A stretch of 6,498 nt of DNA, taken from contig CALHZE010000332.1 in the NCBI GenBank assembly GCA_938040915.1, positions 1 through 6,498 of the forward strand, given 5' to 3'. Within the stretch, counting starts at the first letter, position 1. Every line of letters begins with the position of its first letter. Made by a program: the position numbers and the translations under genes. The stretch comes from an uncultured Bacteroidia bacterium (lineage in GTDB: Bacteria > Bacteroidota > Bacteroidia > Bacteroidales > CAJPTX01). A model generated the notes under the pieces. It was given only the letters and a program-made list of their open reading frames with translations. It was not told where the DNA came from and searched no databases. Of the stretch, positions 5,722-6,498 are shown piece by piece.

Positions 5722-5910
5722 GAAATCGTAATCTTACTGCTAATCAACTGCATCGTTGCGTTTGCAAAAGAAGAATTGTGCAATGATGTCCGAAAATAAA
5801 GAGAGCGGAGGGTAAAAAGGACTCGCTTGGCAGGCTACCCCATCGGCGACGACGCCTAAAAGGTTTAGTCTTGATGCCGCAAAGTTTTTTTTCCGGCGAC
5901 ATTACCAAAT

Positions 5911-5955
5911 CTTTTACTCCCTTTTAGCAAAATATTTTTGTTCTAAAGAGTAAAG
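5911..5955. repeat. Imperfect AT-rich inverted repeat
   Basis: CTTTTACTCCCTTTTAG (5911-5927) pairs with CTAAAGAGTAAAG (5943-5955) if four single-base bulges are allowed, around an AT-rich centre containing AATATTTTTG. It may act as a weak transcription end for plus or minus transcripts, or as a protein-binding site. The bulges keep confidence low. Confidence 0.3.
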
Positions 5956-5982
5956 ACGCTATATATCTGACACCTAGATACG

Positions 5983-6012
5983 AAAAAAGCGACCCTATAA
6001 AAGAGTCGCTTT
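5983..6012 (-). terminator. Terminator-like hairpin for a minus-strand transcript entering from the right
   Basis: On the minus strand AAAGCGAC (6012-6005) pairs with GTCGCTTT (5993-5986) around an 11-base loop and is followed by a T-run reaching 5983. The orientation predicts a minus-strand transcript from somewhere right of 6012, yet no clear gene is seen there within the window. Its source could be a gene beyond the edge or an unrecognised RNA at 6013-6250. Confidence 0.55.
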
Positions 6013-6254
6013 CCGCGATTTTGCGACAAAAGGCATTTTACGCCCGAAAACATGAAGGATGCTATTCGGCTATTCACTTCCCGAGCAATCGGGGTTATTT
6101 CTGGCTCAAAAGGGCTGTTATGGGTAAACGAAAACGGGAGTGGCAACGAACCACCGCAGAGCGCCTCGCCTCTGACGCACTGAGCGGTATCGGAAGAGCT
6201 CTCTACCGAGTGGGGGCTCTTTCTCCAGCGGCACGTTCTGTGCTAAGTTTTGTA

Positions 6255-6323
6255 CGGACACATCGCGATGCGTCCGGCGCTAAGGGCGCGCGGCCCGTGC
6301 GGGCGACAAGCGGGTAGGCGGAT
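6255..6323. repeat. 69-bp GC-rich direct repeat, copy A
   Basis: This segment matches 6430-6498 at 67 of 69 positions (differences at 6260 and 6268), 175 bases apart. It begins with a 22-bp palindrome (6255-6276) having one mismatched pair and containing CATCGCGATG. This is followed by a very GC-rich tail with further self-complementary runs (GCCCG-TG-CGGGC). The base composition contrasts sharply with the AT-rich DNA at 5880-5985. Confidence 0.85.
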
Positions 6324-6332
6324 TGGGTGGGC

Positions 6333-6381
6333 GCGGCGTTGCCGCGAGTTGCGGGTTTAGCACGCTAAACCCCTACAGGGG
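6333..6381. repeat. Three-hairpin structured element, copy 2 (inside the GC-rich array)
   Basis: Hairpin 1 is GCGGC-GTT-GCCGC (6333-6345, extendable by one pair to 6332/6346). Hairpin 2 is GGGTTTA-GCACGC-TAAACCC (6353-6372). Hairpin 3 is CCCC-TACA-GGGG (6370-6381). As in the copy at 2048-2097, hairpins 2 and 3 compete for the shared C-run. The linker AGTTGCGGG and core TAGCACG are the same, while stem bases differ in compensating pairs. Confidence 0.7.
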
Positions 6382-6404
6382 AATGAGGAGCAATGAGGAT
6401 TCCC
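6379..6404. repeat. AATGAGGA direct repeat inside a GGGAAT/ATTCCC inverted repeat
   Basis: AATGAGGA occurs at 6382-6389 and again at 6392-6399. The pair is enclosed by GGGAAT (6379-6384) and ATTCCC (6399-6404), a perfect 6-bp stem. The GGG of this stem is also the right arm of hairpin 3, so a third alternative pairing is possible. This part is absent from the copy at 2048-2097. Confidence 0.5.
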
Positions 6405-6429
6405 ATAACATATATTGCGTTCCATCGCA

Positions 6430-6498
6430 CGGACGCATCGCGTTGCGTCCGGCGCTAAGGGCGCGCGGCCCGTGCGGGCGACAAGCGGGTAGGCGGAT
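6430..6498. repeat. 69-bp GC-rich direct repeat, copy B (continues to the window edge)
   Basis: It matches copy A (6255-6323) at 67 of 69 positions. Its opening palindrome is CGGACGCA-TCGCGT-TGCGTCCG, where the mismatch seen in copy A is repaired and a different central T/T mismatch appears. The match runs exactly to the last base of the window, so the repeat unit may be longer (175 bp or more) and continue outside. Confidence 0.85.

Larger units (their letters stand above)
5722..6254. other. Gene-free stretch with AT-rich segment and several small hairpins
   Basis: I find no convincing coding gene here. The plus-strand frame starting at 6021 (inner ATG at 6120) runs into the GC-rich repeat, and the minus-strand frame ending at 5943 runs over a terminator hairpin, so both look spurious. 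Visible structure includes an AT-rich zone (about 5880-5985), the hairpins listed separately, and a run of small stems: CCCGA-GCAA-TCGGG (6080-6093, a GNRA-type loop), GTGG/CCAC (6140-6154), CAGAG/CTCTG (6157-6174) and CGGTA/TACCG (6185-6208). It could include an untranslated RNA, but it resembles no tRNA, tmRNA, RNase P or SRP RNA that I can recognise. Confidence 0.45.

Noticed and set aside
5943..6146. 67-codon minus-strand frame
   Set aside because: It runs across the terminator-like hairpin at 5983-6012 and lacks domain or signal features.
6021..6317. 98-codon plus-strand frame (inner ATG at 6120)
   Set aside because: It begins in a terminator-adjacent stretch and ends inside the 69-bp repeat, whose translation is only the GC-rich repeat read as Arg/Ala/Gly. 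Codons 1-46 from the inner ATG look mildly protein-like, but there is no recognisable family or start signal.
6255..6498. CRISPR array
   Set aside because: Only two repeats of 69 bp with a spacer of 106 bp containing its own hairpins are present; the sizes do not fit a CRISPR array and no cas gene is visible.

Overview
The window looks like a chromosomal segment of a Bacteroidota species, most likely Porphyromonas or a close relative. The grounds are a PorP/SprF-type protein of the type IX secretion system, a Bacteroidota-style lipoprotein, TAnnTTTG-like promoter motifs, A-rich leaders without clear Shine-Dalgarno sites, and moderately high GC. The genus is inferred; no rRNA or other marker gene is present.

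Layout, left to right. Positions 1-672 (minus) hold the first 224 codons of a PorP/SprF-family gene that runs off the left edge. Upstream of it on the same strand is a possible 81-residue two-helix membrane protein (743-988). Divergent from these are two tandem plus-strand paralogues of the TPM (TLP18.3/Psb32/MOLO-1, YgcG-like) family at 1114-2001 and 2198-3256. Their TPM N-terminal halves share a roughly 200-bp block that is nearly identical, while signal peptides, mid-domain inserts and membrane tails differ. A plus-strand terminator at 3409-3441 closes the pair. Between it and the second TPM stop, on the minus strand, is a 46-codon remnant resembling the end of an AraC-type DNA-binding domain.

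The minus strand then carries a DUF3825-like gene (3469-4311) with a good candidate promoter about 100 bp upstream, a small lipoprotein gene (4632-5033) with a strong terminator, and a small outer-membrane beta-barrel gene (5115-5639). The last two are probably co-transcribed, barrel first. From 5640 to the right edge (about 860 bp) I see no convincing gene. This stretch holds a minus-strand terminator-like hairpin, several small hairpins, and a GC-rich array with two 69-bp direct repeats 175 bp apart.

The most unusual signal is a roughly 50-nt element found twice, between the TPM genes (2048-2097) and inside the right-hand array (6333-6381). Each copy can form three consecutive hairpins. Stems 1 and 2 differ between copies by paired, compensating changes (five base pairs), and stems 2 and 3 share a C-run so they cannot fully form together. 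This points to a dispersed structured repeat or RNA element.

Functionally, most of the proteins appear to act at the envelope (secretion-system outer-membrane protein, signal-peptide-bearing TPM proteins, lipoprotein, beta-barrel). The DUF3825 protein is the only predicted cytoplasmic one. I see no defence island, prophage, CRISPR array, tRNA or rRNA gene.
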